Shown here: piece by piece, positions 1 through 6,460 of the stretch
Numbering within the stretch: the first letter of the stretch is position 1
Layout: each line of letters begins with the position of its first letter
DNA from: TMED27 sp037969235
GTDB taxonomy: Bacteria > Pseudomonadota > Alphaproteobacteria > Micavibrionales > Micavibrionaceae
Length of the DNA stretch: 23,256 nucleotides
Assembly: GCA_037969235.1 (NCBI GenBank)
Contig: JBBKXA010000039.1
Span: forward strand, 1-23,256
Reading direction: 5' to 3'
The notes under the pieces: model-generated
What the model was told of the DNA's origin: nothing
Database searches by the model: none
What the model saw: the letters and a program-made list of their open reading frames with translations, nothing else
Made by a program: the position numbers and the translations under genes

Positions 1-555
1 GTTAACTTCAAAACAGCGGCTTATTTTTACCGTCGCTTGCGAGAAATTATTGTCCTTGAAGCCCAAAATGAAGCGATGCTTTCAGGCGAGTTTGAAGTCG
101 ATGAAAGCTATTTTGGTGGCACGCGCAAAGGCAAGCGCGGGCGAGGCGCTGCAGGTAAAGTTCCAGTATTTGGAATCCTTAAACGTGGCGGCAGGGTTTA
201 CACTGCGATTATTCCTGATGCTGCCAGCAGGACGCTGATGCCGATTATTCGCGACAAAATTCAGCCCGATAGCATCGTGTATTCTGATTGTTGGCGTGGC
301 TATAATGTGTTGGATGTTTCCGAGTTTAAACACTACCGGATTAACCATTCAAAATTGTTTGCAAACAAGCACAATCACATCAACGGGATCGAGAATTTCT
401 GGAATCAAGCCAAGCGGCATATGCGCAAATTTAACGGTATCCCTGCCGAGCATTTTCCGTTATTTTTAAAGGAATGTGAATGGCGATTTAATAACCCCAA
501 TCCAAAAGCACAATTAAAACAAATAAGACAGTGGGTTAAACAGCATATGGGCTAG
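1..555 (+). CDS. IS1595-family (ISXO2-like) DDE transposase, 5' part missing
   Basis: This is the catalytic, C-terminal part of a transposase that cuts and joins IS ends; 184 residues are visible and the frame continues past the left edge, so any internal TTG or ATG is not the true start. In visible numbering the acidic triad can be placed: D34 in FEVDESYFGG, D96 in VYSDCWRGY and E131 in HINGIENFW, with 35 residues between the last two as expected for the ISXO2-like DDE domain. A basic patch (RKGKRGRG) follows the first motif. The stop codon overlaps the first base of the terminal repeat, as is usual in compact IS elements. No frameshift or stop is seen in the visible part, so the copy may be active. 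An N-terminal zinc-ribbon and helix-turn-helix region would be expected to the left but cannot be seen. Confidence 0.9.
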   Translation, partial: VNFKTAAYFYRRLREIIVLEAQNEAMLSGEFEVDESYFGGTRKGKRGRGAAGKVPVFGILKRGGRVYTAIIPDAASRTLMPIIRDKIQPDSIVYSDCWRGYNVLDVSEFKHYRINHSKLFANKHNHINGIENFWNQAKRHMRKFNGIPAEHFPLFLKECEWRFNNPNPKAQLKQIRQWVKQHMG

Positions 556-572
556 TTAACTGGTACAGCCCC
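555..572. repeat. Terminal inverted repeat (right end) of the IS1595-family element
   Basis: GTTAACTGGTACAGCCCC directly follows the transposase stop. Its reverse complement begins GGGGCTGTACCAG, resembling known termini of the IS1595/IS1016 group. The partner repeat is outside the window, so length and exact edge are estimates. Confidence 0.7.
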
Positions 573-591
573 AAACTTATTTATTTTTCCA

Positions 592-1869
592 TTAAGATCT
601 TAGGAAACCTCTGCCTTCATAAACCGCTTGCGGCCCTAACTCCTCTTCGATGCGCAGGAGTTGATTGTATTTTGCCGTACGATCAGAGCGAGACAAAGAG
701 CCAGTTTTAATCTGCCCTGCATTTGTCGCCACAGCCAAATCGGCAATTGTGGCGTCTTCTGTTTCGCCAGAGCGGTGGGATAAAACAATGCCAAAGCCTG
801 CTTTTTTCGCGATCTCAATCGCTTCTAAAGTTTCAGTAAGCGTGCCGATCTGGTTAACCTTAACCAAAATTGCATTTCCGGCTTGCTCGTCTATGCCACG
901 CGCCAAGCGTTTGGGGTTTGTGACATACAAATCATCGCCGACCAATTGAATTTTATCGCCCAAAGTTGATGTGAGTTTCGTCCAACCCGCCCAATCATCT
1001 TCAGCCATCCCATCTTCGATGGACACAATCGGGTATTTATCACAGAGTTCTTTGTAATATTCGACCATTTCATTGGAAGACAGAACTTTACCTTCGCCTT
1101 CGAGGTGATATTTTCCGTCTTTATAAAATTCAGTAGAGGCCGCATCGAGGGCGATGACGATGTCTTCGCCCGGTTTATATCCTGCGGCTTCGATGGCTTT
1201 GATGATGTAATCAAGTGCCTCTTCGGATGATTTTACAGCAGGGGCAAAGCCGCCTTCATCGCCAACATTGGTGTTTAACCCCGCTGCGGATAGCTCTTTT
1301 TTTAAGGCATGGAAAATTTCCGCACCCGCACGCAATGCTTCCGAAAAATCGCTGGCATTAACAGGCATAATCATAAATTCTTGGATATCTATCGGATTAT
1401 CTGCGTGCGCACCACCGTTAATAATGTTCATCATCGGGGTGGGCAATGTATGCGCAAACACACCGCCAATATAGCGATAGAGCGGCACATCAAGCTCACT
1501 TGCCATCGCCTTAGCCACCGCTAACGATACGCCGAGCATTGCGTTCGCGCCCAAACGCGCTTTATTTTCCGTGCCATCAAGTTCGATCAATTCCTGATCT
1601 ATAAACATTTGCTCTTCGGCGTCCAAACCAACGAGCGCTTCTGCGATTTCGGTGTTAACAAATTCTACGGCCTTAAGCACACCCTTGCCGTTGTAAGTCT
1701 TTTCATCGCCATCACGTAGCTCAACGGCTTCATGAGCGCCTGTTGATGCACCAGATGGCACAGCGGCACGCCCTTTTGCACCGCTTTCGAGGGTCACGTC
1801 GACCTCAACAGTGGGGTTTCCACGACTATCGAGAATTTGGCGGGCGAAGATATCTATGATGGCGGTCAT
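592..1869 (-). CDS. eno: Enolase
   Basis: Enolase interconverts 2-phosphoglycerate and phosphoenolpyruvate in glycolysis, in the cytoplasm, with Mg2+. The 425-residue length is normal. The N-terminal domain has LDSRGNPTVEVDV (13-25) and the SGASTG loop (39-44). The barrel has GGAHADN with H155, GDEGGFAP with E205, the metal ligands D242 (ALDAAS), E285 (SIEDGM) and D312 (VGDDLYVTN), the catalytic lysine K337 (VKVNQIG), the SHRSGET signature with H365, and K388. The start is set by the conserved N-terminus, with AAAGGAAC about 8 bases upstream as ribosome site. It is the last gene of the minus-strand block; an IS element lies 19 bases beyond its stop, and no terminator is visible between them. 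The leader can fold over the ribosome site (separate entry). Confidence 0.98.
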   Translation of the reverse strand: MTAIIDIFARQILDSRGNPTVEVDVTLESGAKGRAAVPSGASTGAHEAVELRDGDEKTYNGKGVLKAVEFVNTEIAEALVGLDAEEQMFIDQELIELDGTENKARLGANAMLGVSLAVAKAMASELDVPLYRYIGGVFAHTLPTPMMNIINGGAHADNPIDIQEFMIMPVNASDFSEALRAGAEIFHALKKELSAAGLNTNVGDEGGFAPAVKSSEEALDYIIKAIEAAGYKPGEDIVIALDAASTEFYKDGKYHLEGEGKVLSSNEMVEYYKELCDKYPIVSIEDGMAEDDWAGWTKLTSTLGDKIQLVGDDLYVTNPKRLARGIDEQAGNAILVKVNQIGTLTETLEAIEIAKKAGFGIVLSHRSGETEDATIADLAVATNAGQIKTGSLSRSDRTAKYNQLLRIEEELGPQAVYEGRGFLRS

Positions 1870-1878
1870 TGTGGGAGG

Positions 1879-1921
1879 TTCCTTTGATTAAAGCATTGAT
1901 GTGCTTTTAGTCTTAAAGGAA
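1879..1921 (-). promoter_or_regulatory. Nested inverted repeat in the eno leader covering the ribosome site
   Basis: TTCCTTT (1879-1885) and AAAGGAA (1915-1921) are complementary, and between them AAAGCA (1890-1895) pairs with TGCTTT (1902-1907) around a 6-base loop. In the eno mRNA the outer stem would bury the AAAGGA ribosome site. The outer arms resemble the palindrome upstream of the antitoxin-like gene at 6434-6460. Pairing is seen directly; function is inferred. Confidence 0.4.
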
Positions 1922-1946
1922 AAGATTGAGATTTTAAAGTGAAAAT

Positions 1947-2342
1947 TTATGCTTGGGTATTGACCCTAGAGCCCGTATTACTGGCAGATATACCGCCATC
2001 GTCCGTGACACGCAATGATCGCGCGAGTTGGTCATCAGATAATCCTGCGCGCAATGCCAAAATAGCCGTTTGTGCGCCTTCGATCGTGGCGCTTATACCA
2101 AGACCGAGGGAGAAAATCTTATTGAAATTTCCAGCTGTTTGGCTAAGCAACTGATTGGTTAAGGCTCTTGAATTTGATGATAATCCGATGCCGTTGCCTG
2201 ATGTCAGGCTTCGCCCTGCATCCAAAAGGCTTTGTGTTCCACCGCCATTGCCAAGCAAGGTTGCTCTTTGCGCGCTAAGTCCTTGGCGATTAGCCAAAGT
2301 TGCTGCATTCACAAATCCTGATGCTCCGGGGATGGTTGCCAT
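1947..2342 (-). CDS. Unrecognised 131-residue protein, Ser/Ala/Gly/Leu-rich
   Basis: I do not recognise this protein. It lies between kdsA (58 bases upstream) and eno (77 bases downstream) on the same strand and could be co-transcribed with them. It has no signal peptide, no convincing membrane segment, no cysteine and no catalytic motif that I can see. The first 60 residues are low in charge and rich in small residues (GNGGGTQSLL, SGNGIGLSSNS). A more hydrophobic helical stretch follows at about 75-95 (IFSLGLGISATIEGAQTAIL), then a charged turn (SDDQLARSL) and a polar tail. AAGGCGAG lies about 9 bases before the ATG. The sense strand is free of stops and the ribosome site is plausible, so it is probably a real gene; it is not part of the usual kdsA-eno neighbourhood. 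A structural or secreted protein is only a guess from composition. Confidence 0.65.
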   Translation of the reverse strand: MATIPGASGFVNAATLANRQGLSAQRATLLGNGGGTQSLLDAGRSLTSGNGIGLSSNSRALTNQLLSQTAGNFNKIFSLGLGISATIEGAQTAILALRAGLSDDQLARSLRVTDDGGISASNTGSRVNTQA

Positions 2343-2400
2343 ATGCTTAAGCTCGCCTTCTGCTTTGTTTATTAATAAGCCTACTGCCTATCTTTATATT

Positions 2401-3222
2401 CTACACGCTTTTAACGATTTTGTCGAGCTTTTGCAGCGTTTCCAATAGGCCACGCATATCTTTGAGATGCATCATGTTTGGGCCATCCGATGGGGCGTTA
2501 TCGGGGTCTTCGTGCGTTTCCATGAAAACACCTGCTACGCCAACAGCTATTGCTGCGCGGCTGAGGACGGGAACCATGGTGCGGTCACCGCCTGATGAAG
2601 TGCCCTGCCCGCCTGGTTGTTGTACGCTGTGGGTGGCATCGAAAATTACGGGATATCCCGTTTTGGCCATGATCGGGAGACTGCGCATATCGCTCACGAG
2701 GGTGTTATATCCAAAACTTGCGCCCCTTTCGGTCAGCATTATATTATCGTTTCCACTTTCGGCTATTTTTGCGACTACATTCGCCATATCCCAAGGCGCA
2801 AGGAATTGACCTTTTTTGACATTAATAACCGCGCCCGTTTTAGCTGCCGCTACCAAAAGATCAGTCTGACGACATAAAAATGCGGGGATTTGCAGGATAT
2901 CAACATGGCGTGCGACAATTCCGCATTGCTCTGCGGTATGAATATCGGTGAGCATGGGAATGTTGAATTGTTTTTTAAGATCGTCGAAAACCGGCAATGT
3001 GGCCTCTAATCCCATACCGCGCTGGCCTTTAAGGCTGGTGCGGTTGGCTTTATCGAATGATGATTTATAGATAAATGGGATGCCGAGCGCGGTGGTGATT
3101 TCAACAAGTGCGCCGCACACATCAAAGGCGTGTTCACGGCTTTCCATTTGGCATGGCCCCGCGATGAGCGTGAATGGTGCGTTGTTGGATATTTCAATGT
3201 TTTGGATTTTAATAGTTTTCAT
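2401..3222 (-). CDS. kdsA: 3-deoxy-8-phosphooctulonate (KDO-8-P) synthase, metal-dependent type
   Basis: The enzyme condenses phosphoenolpyruvate with arabinose 5-phosphate to give KDO-8-phosphate, the precursor of the inner-core sugar of LPS. It is a 273-residue TIM barrel. Motifs visible: IAGPCQMES (20-28), YKSSFDKANR (52-61), KGQFLAPWDM (137-146), DATHSVQQPGG (195-205) and METHEDP (234-240). The four metal ligands of the Aquifex enzyme (C11, H185, E222, D233) correspond to C24, H198, E235 and D246 here at a constant offset of 13, so this is the metal-dependent class, unlike E. coli, which has Asn in place of the Cys. No Shine-Dalgarno sequence precedes the ATG. A weak TTGCGT-N17-TTAAAT pair (3230-3258) ends 7 bases before the ATG, so the mRNA may be leaderless. 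The small plus-strand gene at 3328 is divergent from it. Confidence 0.97.
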   Translation of the reverse strand: MKTIKIQNIEISNNAPFTLIAGPCQMESREHAFDVCGALVEITTALGIPFIYKSSFDKANRTSLKGQRGMGLEATLPVFDDLKKQFNIPMLTDIHTAEQCGIVARHVDILQIPAFLCRQTDLLVAAAKTGAVINVKKGQFLAPWDMANVVAKIAESGNDNIMLTERGASFGYNTLVSDMRSLPIMAKTGYPVIFDATHSVQQPGGQGTSSGGDRTMVPVLSRAAIAVGVAGVFMETHEDPDNAPSDGPNMMHLKDMRGLLETLQKLDKIVKSV

Positions 3223-3229
3223 GGATGGT

Positions 3230-3258
3230 ATTTAACGCGAAGTGCGCATTGGACGCAA
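3230..3258 (-). promoter_or_regulatory. Possible kdsA promoter placing the transcript start at the ATG
   Basis: On the minus strand TTGCGT (3258-3253) and TTAAAT (3235-3230) are separated by 17 bases, matching 3/6 and 4/6 of the sigma-70 consensus. The -10 ends 7 bases before the kdsA ATG, the arrangement seen in leaderless genes. The match is weak. Confidence 0.3.
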
Positions 3259-3269
3259 AAGGTTTTTTG

Positions 3270-3297
3270 TTGACATATGTTTTTATGTGGCTATAAA
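3270..3297 (+). promoter_or_regulatory. Strong sigma-70-type promoter for the 87-residue gene
   Basis: A perfect -35 TTGACA (3270-3275) and a -10 TATAAA (3292-3297, 5/6) are separated by 16 bases. Transcription would start near 3304, giving a leader of about 24 bases that contains the AAGGAGGT ribosome site at 3315-3322. Seen in sequence; activity inferred. Confidence 0.7.
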
Positions 3298-3327
3298 CAG
3301 TATTAATTATTAAAAAGGAGGTTCAAA

Positions 3328-3591
3328 ATGAATATTTTAACAATCAGAATTGGGGAAGAGAATAGTACGCCACTAACAGCAGAAGAAATAGCGAAGAAGC
3401 AAGCTTTAGGGCAAGAATTTAATATGACAGTAAAAGCAATACAAGCACATCACCCTACAATTAATGTTCATCAAGAAATAGGGCGAAGACTTGATGCCAT
3501 GTATGTCCACGAAGACATATGGGGAACTGAGCACACTGAAGTTTGCTGTATGGTAGCTAAAGGATTATTAGCTGAGATTGAAATGGCTTAA
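3328..3591 (+). CDS. Unrecognised 87-residue protein with strong expression signals
   Basis: I do not recognise this protein. It is the only plus-strand gene in the eno-tpiA block. The ATG is preceded 5 bases earlier by AAGGAGGT, the best ribosome site in the window, and by a near-consensus promoter. No signal peptide or membrane segment is seen. Residues 18-40 look helical (TAEEIAKKQALGQEF). The region 41-74 is rich in possible metal ligands: H41, H42, H48, H61, H69, C73 and C74. Codon use favours A-ending codons (ATA, ACA, TTA, AGA, CAA) more than neighbouring genes, which suggests acquisition. Its TAA stop overlaps the stop region of the BLUF gene, which converges from the other side (shared 3588-3591). 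A metal-binding or regulatory small protein is possible, but no function can be assigned. Confidence 0.75.
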   Translation: MNILTIRIGEENSTPLTAEEIAKKQALGQEFNMTVKAIQAHHPTINVHQEIGRRLDAMYVHEDIWGTEHTEVCCMVAKGLLAEIEMA

Positions 3592-4049
3592 ACCAACTTA
3601 CTTCGCTTCGCGCGGCGGGATTTTAGGCCGCGTGTTTGCTCTTCTAGGAGTGATTTATAAAAGACCATAAGCATTTTGGAATCGGGCTTAAGGATTTTCT
3701 TATATTGCTCTGTTAGGCGATCAAGTGTTCTTGCGTTAAATTTTACGCCGCTTTTGAGGTGGAAAACATCCATGTTCCAGTCCTTAAAGCTGCCCATTTC
3801 AATGGCTTCGTCAAGTAAAACTGTAATGTTTTTGTTGTTATTATCTGCTTCAATATTTTTCATCAACTGACGCAGGCTGGTTTCCGGGCCTTCTATGATT
3901 TGCAGAAAATTATTGTTTTCGAAAAACAAAACTCCAGAAATACCGTATTGCGGGTTTTGGTATTTTGCTGTGGCTTCGATGAATGTAAGCACTTGGGGGA
4001 TATTGTCCAAATCCCCATGATATTCACTGGTATAGGCAATCATATGCAT
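3588..4049 (-). CDS. Short BLUF-domain blue-light sensor (FAD-binding)
   Basis: BLUF domains bind FAD and change hydrogen bonding on blue light. All diagnostic residues are present: Y6 (IAYTS), N32 (KYQNPQYGISG), Q50 (NFLQIIEG), W91 and M93 (FKDWNMDV), matching AppA Y21, N45, Q63, W104 and M106. The domain fills residues 1-95. The remaining 58 residues form a probably helical, basic tail ending SRRAKRSKLV, with no output enzyme, so this is a stand-alone PixD/BlrB-like protein that likely acts through a partner. The ATG lies 3 bases beyond the pyrG stop with no ribosome site, implying coupling to pyrG translation; M3 is an alternative start. The gene converges with the 87-residue gene with a 4-base overlap. 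Photochemistry is inferred from residues; output and partner are unknown. Confidence 0.92.
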   Translation of the reverse strand: MHMIAYTSEYHGDLDNIPQVLTFIEATAKYQNPQYGISGVLFFENNNFLQIIEGPETSLRQLMKNIEADNNNKNITVLLDEAIEMGSFKDWNMDVFHLKSGVKFNARTLDRLTEQYKKILKPDSKMLMVFYKSLLEEQTRGLKSRRAKRSKLV

Positions 4050-4052
4050 GAT

Positions 4053-5702
4053 TTAAACCAAACGGCTGTGCTTGACTGCGGCGGAGATGAAGCTCGTGAA
4101 CAATGGGTGTGGGTTAAAGGGTTTAGATTTTAGTTCTGGGTGGAATTGGACGCCGATAAACCAAGGGTGATCTATGCGTTCAACAATTTCGGGAAGCGCG
4201 CCGTCAGGGGATAAGCCAGAAAAAACGCAACCTTGTAATTCGAGTTTTTCTTTGAAATTGATATTCACCTCATAGCGGTGGCGATGGCGTTCGTTGATTG
4301 TTGTGGCATCATAAATATTGGCGATTTTTGAACCTGCCGTGAGGCTTGCGGGGTATGAGCCGAGGCGCATTGTGCCCCCGAGGTCGCCATCTTGTCCACG
4401 AAGTTCTGTGCCTAAATCCGTTTCCCATTCGGTCATGAGGCCGACAATATGCTGGCCGCCTTCGTCGAATTCGCTGGACGTGGCGTCAGCGATGCCGCAA
4501 AGATTTCTTGCGGCTTCAATGATTGCCATTTGCATGCCTAGACAAATACCAAAATACGGGATTTTATGTTCGCGCGCATATTGCACGGCCTTGATTTTGC
4601 CTTCTGTGCCGCGCTTACCGAATCCACCGGGTACGAGGATACCTTGCACGCCGCGCAAATGACGGGCGAGGTCTTCATTTTCGGCTTCAAAAATTTCCGC
4701 TTCTATGAAGTCTAAATCGACTTCGACATTGTTGGCAATACCGCCGTGGATAAGCGCTTCGTTCAGTGATTTGTAGCTGTCAGCAAGGCCAGTATATTTC
4801 CCAATGATCGCAATTTTGACTTTGCCTTCTGGCTCTTTTATACGGTGCACGATGTCTTTCCAAATGGATAGGTCGAGCGGTTTATTATCCTCAAGGCCAA
4901 AGCTGTGCATCACTTCAGTATCCAAGCCCTCCGCGTGATAGGACAGTGGCACTTCGTAAATGGTGGGAACATCTAATGCGGGAATGACTTTTTTGCGATC
5001 AAGGTTACAAAATAACGCAATTTTGCGGCGCTCGTCTTCTTCGATTACGCGGTCTGCGCGGCAAAGCAGAATTTGCGGACGAATCCCGTAGCTCATTAAT
5101 TCTTTAACGGAGTGCTGCGTGGGTTTGGTTTTTAACTCCCCTGCTGCGGGGATATAGGGTAGAAGCGTGACGTGGATATAAAGTGCGCGTTCACGGTTAT
5201 TTTCATCGCGCCCTACGTCATTTCCAAACTGGCGGATAGCTTCAAGGAAAGGCAGGGATTCTATATCGCCTACGGTGCCACCAATTTCGCACAACACAAA
5301 ATCCGCTGTGCCATCTTTTTCAAGAATGAAATCTTTGATTTCATTGGTGATATGGGGGATTACCTGAATTGTTGCTCCAAGATAATCGCCGCGCCGCTCC
5401 TTGTTTAAAACATCCTGATAGACTTGGCCGGTGGTGATATTATCGGTTTTTTTTGCGGGAACGCCCGTGAAGCGTTCGTAGTGGCCGAGATCGAGATCAG
5501 TTTCCGCGCCGTCGTCGGTGACATAGACTTCGCCGTGTTGAAAAGGGCTCATGGTGCCAGGATCAACGTTTAGGTAAGGGTCGAGTTTGCATAGGCGAAC
5601 AGTGTAGCCGCGGGCTTGAAGCAATGCGCCAAGTGCGGCGGAGCCTAGGCCTTTTCCGAGAGAGGAAACAACGCCGCCGGTAATGAAGATAAATCGTGTC
5701 AT
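4053..5702 (-). CDS. pyrG: CTP synthase (glutamine-hydrolysing)
   Basis: CTP synthase aminates UTP to CTP using ATP and ammonia from glutamine. The 549-residue protein has the N-terminal synthetase domain (about 1-270) with the P-loop GGVVSSLGKGLG (9-20), the KLDPYLNVDPGTM stretch (39-51) and EIGGTVGDIES (139-149). The C-terminal class I glutaminase domain has the oxyanion strand VPGGFGKRG (357-365), nucleophile C387 in GICLGMQ, and H521/E523 in VQFHPEL. The pyrG ATG follows the secG stop by one base (TAATATG), so the two are translationally coupled, and the BLUF gene follows 3 bases after its stop. Nothing is truncated or missing. Confidence 0.98.
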   Translation of the reverse strand: MTRFIFITGGVVSSLGKGLGSAALGALLQARGYTVRLCKLDPYLNVDPGTMSPFQHGEVYVTDDGAETDLDLGHYERFTGVPAKKTDNITTGQVYQDVLNKERRGDYLGATIQVIPHITNEIKDFILEKDGTADFVLCEIGGTVGDIESLPFLEAIRQFGNDVGRDENNRERALYIHVTLLPYIPAAGELKTKPTQHSVKELMSYGIRPQILLCRADRVIEEDERRKIALFCNLDRKKVIPALDVPTIYEVPLSYHAEGLDTEVMHSFGLEDNKPLDLSIWKDIVHRIKEPEGKVKIAIIGKYTGLADSYKSLNEALIHGGIANNVEVDLDFIEAEIFEAENEDLARHLRGVQGILVPGGFGKRGTEGKIKAVQYAREHKIPYFGICLGMQMAIIEAARNLCGIADATSSEFDEGGQHIVGLMTEWETDLGTELRGQDGDLGGTMRLGSYPASLTAGSKIANIYDATTINERHRHRYEVNINFKEKLELQGCVFSGLSPDGALPEIVERIDHPWFIGVQFHPELKSKPFNPHPLFTSFISAAVKHSRLV

Positions 5703-5703
5703 A

Positions 5704-6051
5704 TTATTCCGCTATCGGGACTTCTGGAAGTGTGCCGGATTGTTGTGTCGTGGGCGCTTCGATCTCTATAGCTGCGGGGGCTTCAGCGTTTAGAGAATCC
5801 ATCAAGCTAACGGGTGCTGATCCTTGCCCTGCGAGAATACCGAGAATCAAGCTCGTGCAAAAAAATCCAGCCGCACAAAATGCCGTCGCACGCGTAAGTA
5901 AATTTGCCGTGCCTTCGGGTGTAGCTAAGCCGCCAAGGCCGCCGCCACCGCCGCCAATTCCTAAGCCACCGCCTTCTGAGCGCTGCAAAAGAACCAAACC
6001 GATAATGGCCAAAGCCAAAAACAAATGTATAACGAGAAGAACCTGTTCCAT
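5704..6051 (-). CDS. secG: SecYEG translocon subunit SecG
   Basis: SecG is the small subunit of the inner-membrane SecYEG channel and helps SecA-driven export. The ATG at 6051 gives 115 residues (MEQVLLVIHLF...); an in-frame TTG two codons upstream would give 117, and neither has a good ribosome site. Two membrane helices (about 3-21 and 57-76) flank the conserved cytoplasmic loop, which here has a long glycine run (SEGGGLGIGGGGGGLGG) before TPEGTANLLTRATAF. The last 35 residues are an acidic, Ala/Pro-rich tail (EIEAPTTQQ), typical of alphaproteobacterial SecG and longer than in E. coli. secG, pyrG and the BLUF gene form a tightly packed run; the antitoxin-like gene lies 113 bases upstream. 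Confidence 0.93.
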   Translation of the reverse strand: MEQVLLVIHLFLALAIIGLVLLQRSEGGGLGIGGGGGGLGGLATPEGTANLLTRATAFCAAGFFCTSLILGILAGQGSAPVSLMDSLNAEAPAAIEIEAPTTQQSGTLPEVPIAE

Positions 6052-6063
6052 GGACAAGTTTTA

Positions 6064-6119
6064 TAGACGCAAAATTTTCATGCGTCTAGGGTGTATTTTG
6101 CATGAATCCACAATGTGGA
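6064..6119 (-). promoter_or_regulatory. Hairpin and short palindrome in the secG leader
   Basis: TAGACGC (6064-6070) pairs with GCGTCTA (6082-6088) around an 11-base loop, just upstream of secG. Further upstream TCCACA and TGTGGA (6107-6112, 6114-6119) form an odd palindrome around one base. They may be an mRNA hairpin and an operator, but neither is followed by a T-run reading towards secG. Function unknown. Confidence 0.3.
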
Positions 6120-6164
6120 CTAGAAAAGCGGACTAAGCCCTAAAATTTTGCAAATTTGAGAATG

Positions 6165-6425
6165 TTAGTCCTCTTTTTTGCGTTGTGCATTATCAATGAT
6201 GACTTTCATGTCATCACCTCTTTTTAACGCTTCCTGACGTTCTTTTTCACGGGCTTCGAATAGCTTCTGGCTATTATGCGTAATAAAAACGCCAACGACA
6301 TCATTATATCTGCATACTTGAACAGCTCTGTAATCGCCACGTTCCAGCATGCGGATGTATTTTGAGATGTTTGTTTTGAAATCATGGATTGAAGCGATGA
6401 TGTGTTTGTCGGAATATATGGGCAT
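6165..6425 (-). CDS. Lone Phd/YefM-like antitoxin-family protein
   Basis: The first 60 residues follow the Phd/YefM pattern: a short strand, then IHDFKTNISKYIRMLERGD (helix-turn-helix-like DNA-binding region), then the strand pair AVQVCRYNDVVGVFITH and a leucine/phenylalanine (KLFEAREKE). The last 25 residues are highly charged, like the disordered toxin-binding tails of the family. Such proteins repress their own promoter and neutralise a toxin, usually encoded just downstream. Here the next gene downstream is secG and no toxin-sized gene lies on either side, so this is a solitary copy, possibly a relic or a recruited regulator. It has a perfect consensus promoter and a palindrome at the likely operator position. 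The 86-residue length is normal. Family assignment rests on pattern only. Confidence 0.65.
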   Translation of the reverse strand: MPIYSDKHIIASIHDFKTNISKYIRMLERGDYRAVQVCRYNDVVGVFITHNSQKLFEAREKERQEALKRGDDMKVIIDNAQRKKED

Positions 6426-6433
6426 GTGGGGTG

Positions 6434-6460
6434 GTTCCTTTAGGTTGTTGTCAAAGGAAC
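6434..6460 (-). promoter_or_regulatory. 8+8 palindrome at the antitoxin-like gene's transcription start (likely operator)
   Basis: GTTCCTTT (6434-6441) and AAAGGAAC (6453-6460) are perfect inverted repeats 11 bases apart. They lie directly downstream of the -10 element, so one arm spans the predicted start of transcription and the other contains the AAAGGA ribosome site. A self-repression operator is the simplest reading; an RNA hairpin hiding the ribosome site is the alternative. Confidence 0.55.

Larger units (their letters stand above)
1..572 (+). mobile_element. Right-hand part of an IS1595-family insertion sequence (left end outside window)
   Basis: The transposase reading frame is open to the left edge of the window and stops at 553-555. 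Directly after it lies GTTAACTGGTACAGCCCC, which read from outside inwards is GGGGCTGTACCAGTTAAC, the kind of GGGGCTGT-type terminus known for the IS1595/IS1016 group. The element therefore ends at about 572. The next eight bases (573-580, AAACTTAT) are the candidate target duplication; the family usually makes 8-base duplications, but the left copy is outside the window. The element sits 19 bases beyond the eno stop codon and points towards eno. Boundary inferred from one end only. Confidence 0.8.

Noticed and set aside
1..6. GTTAAC at the window start as the left IS end, matching GTTAAC at 555-560
   Set aside because: It is in frame within the transposase coding sequence (Val-Asn), lies in the same orientation rather than inverted, and the first transposase domain is still missing.
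6057..6165. Toxin partner next to the Phd-like gene
   Set aside because: The 6057-6165 and 6426-6526 gaps are too short and hold no toxin-like frame on either strand.
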